The translations under genes and the position numbers were made by a program. From UBA7672 sp040398425 (GTDB lineage: Bacteria > Pseudomonadota > Alphaproteobacteria > Caulobacterales > Hyphomonadaceae), in assembly GCA_040398425.1 (NCBI GenBank), contig JBBATZ010000002.1, positions 1 through 64,000 on the forward strand: a stretch of DNA of 64,000 nucleotides. Direction: 5' to 3'. Below, piece after piece: positions 63,036-64,000 of the stretch. Within the stretch, counting starts at the first letter, position 1; each line of letters begins with the position of its first letter. The notes under the pieces were generated by a model that was not told where the DNA came from, made no database searches, and was given only the letters and a program-made list of their open reading frames with translations.

Positions 63036-63959
63036 ATGCCGTTTGACATCTTTGCCCAGTTTGCCGGGCAGCCGATCTGGCTGTGGGCCAGCTTCTATTC
63101 CGCGATCGGTTTCGTGCTCTTGCTCGATCTCGCCGTCGTCAACAACAAGGACGGCGAGATATCAGCCGGCAAGAGCGCCATCATGTGGGCGAGCTTCGCC
63201 ACGTGCGCACTGGCCTTTGCTGGCTACGTCTAATTCCTCTAAGAGCCGGACCTCGCCTTCTACCCCAATGCGGGGGACCTGCGAACGCAGGCGACGGTGC
63301 AGTATCTCACCGGCTACCTTCTGGAAACGGCGCTGGCGTTCGACAACATATTCGTCATCTCGATGATCATGGCGTTCTTCGCCGCGTCGCCCGCCTACCA
63401 GCATCGTGTGCTCTTCTGGGGCATCACAGGAGCGATCGTCTTCCGGGCGCTTTTCATCGGCGCGGGATCGGTGATCGTCAGCCAGCTGGCGTGGGTGCTC
63501 TACATATTCGCGGCCGTGCTGATGTTCAGCAGCTGGAAAATGCTGAGGTCGATCGGCGAGACGCACACCGCGCCGGACACGGGCTGGATCGTGCGTCTGG
63601 TGGAGCGTTTCGTGCCGGTCACGCCGACCGTCACCAACCACAACTTGTTCGTTCGCCAACCGGATGCTGCGGGCCGTCTGGTGCTCTACGCCACGCCGCT
63701 GTTCCTCGCACTGACCTCGATTGAGGTGGCGGATGTCATCCTCGCAATCGACAGCGTGCCCGCGATCTTCGCGGTGACCCGTGACCCGTTCATTGTTTAC
63801 ACCTCGAACATGTTTGCCATCCTCGGGCTGCGCTCGATGTATTTCATGCTGGCGGCTGCGGTGGATCGGTTCGTTTATCTCAAGGTTGGCCTGGCCGCGG
63901 TGCTGGTGCTGATCGGCGGCGCCAATATGGCCTTGCTGTGGAAGACGCGGCGGGCCTGA
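63036..63959 (+). pseudogene. TerC family integral membrane protein, interrupted by two in-frame TAA codons
   Basis: The 307-codon frame has normal TerC length and pattern: FYSAIGFVLLLDLAVVN at the start, GYLLETALAFDNIFVISMIMAFFA, LFLALTSIEVADVILAIDSVPAIFA with the conserved acidic metal-type residues, and a multi-span hydrophobic profile. But TAA at 63231-63233 and TAA at 63240-63242 split it after 65 codons. No frameshift is needed to join the halves. An internal start at 63297 or later would yield only a partial protein. TerC-type proteins export Mn or other metals. Confidence 0.85.
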
Positions 63960-64000
63960 CGGTTCGCATGCAGATGACCAAAGCGGGCAGCAAACTCAAC

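Overview
The window is gene-dense, GC-rich DNA from an alphaproteobacterium. The best match is the Caulobacterales/Hyphomonadaceae side of the class. This is inferred from a CpdR-type single-domain response regulator, CobS/CobT-type MoxR-AAA/VWA proteins next to bolA and a C-terminal J-domain gene, a MmgR/suhB-like sRNA with the 10-mer TTTCCTCCCT, and many 4-base start/stop overlaps. No phage, IS element, CRISPR array or rRNA is visible. There is one tRNA (Val-GAC).

Layout. 0-6.6 kb: surface-glycan type genes (two methyltransferases, a histidine phosphatase-fold protein, a WbpE-like sugar aminotransferase, and two neighbouring proteins sharing a beta-sandwich-like module). 6.6-13.3 kb: small metabolic and envelope genes (GNAT, an acyl-CoA carboxylase beta subunit without its partner, a lipoprotein, SCP2, alpha/beta hydrolase, TerB, HisN). 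13.4-17.5 kb: regulatory block (XRE regulator, MmgR-like sRNA, N-formylglutamate amidohydrolase, cpdR, GlsB/YeaQ membrane protein, Crp-type regulator, tRNA-Val). 17.6-22.2 kb: YcaQ-type glycosylase and opgG-opgH for periplasmic glucans. 22.5-25.8 kb: a secreted redoxin/cytochrome c/PHM-like copper monooxygenase/EF-hand protein and an MFE-2-like SDR. 26.5-31.5 kb: a vitamin B12 uptake operon btuB-btuF-btuC-btuD behind a cobalamin riboswitch. 31.5-39.8 kb: a second glycan region (acyltransferase, deacetylase, GT2, GT8, GT2) with yidD and thrS. 39.8-44.6 kb: xerD, a large exported protein, aroK-aroB. 44.6-45.4 kb: a dead LuxR-type regulator. 45.6-53.8 kb: bolA, J-domain gene, VOC, cobS, GNAT, dienelactone hydrolase, P-loop kinase, glycine-zipper lipoprotein, cobT, DUF885 peptidase-like protein. 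53.8-62.1 kb: secreted proteins, LOG-family protein and polA. 62.4-64 kb: three consecutive damaged genes (DUF465-like, zinc-ribbon, TerC).

The genes fit a free-living, cobalamin-scavenging bacterium with an elaborate envelope and ClpXP-linked cell-cycle control. The strongest points for follow-up are the four-module copper/haem protein, the sRNA, the riboswitch leader whose Shine-Dalgarno sequence sits in a hairpin, the module shared by two glycan-region proteins, and the cluster of nonsense or frameshift lesions in otherwise well-preserved genes.
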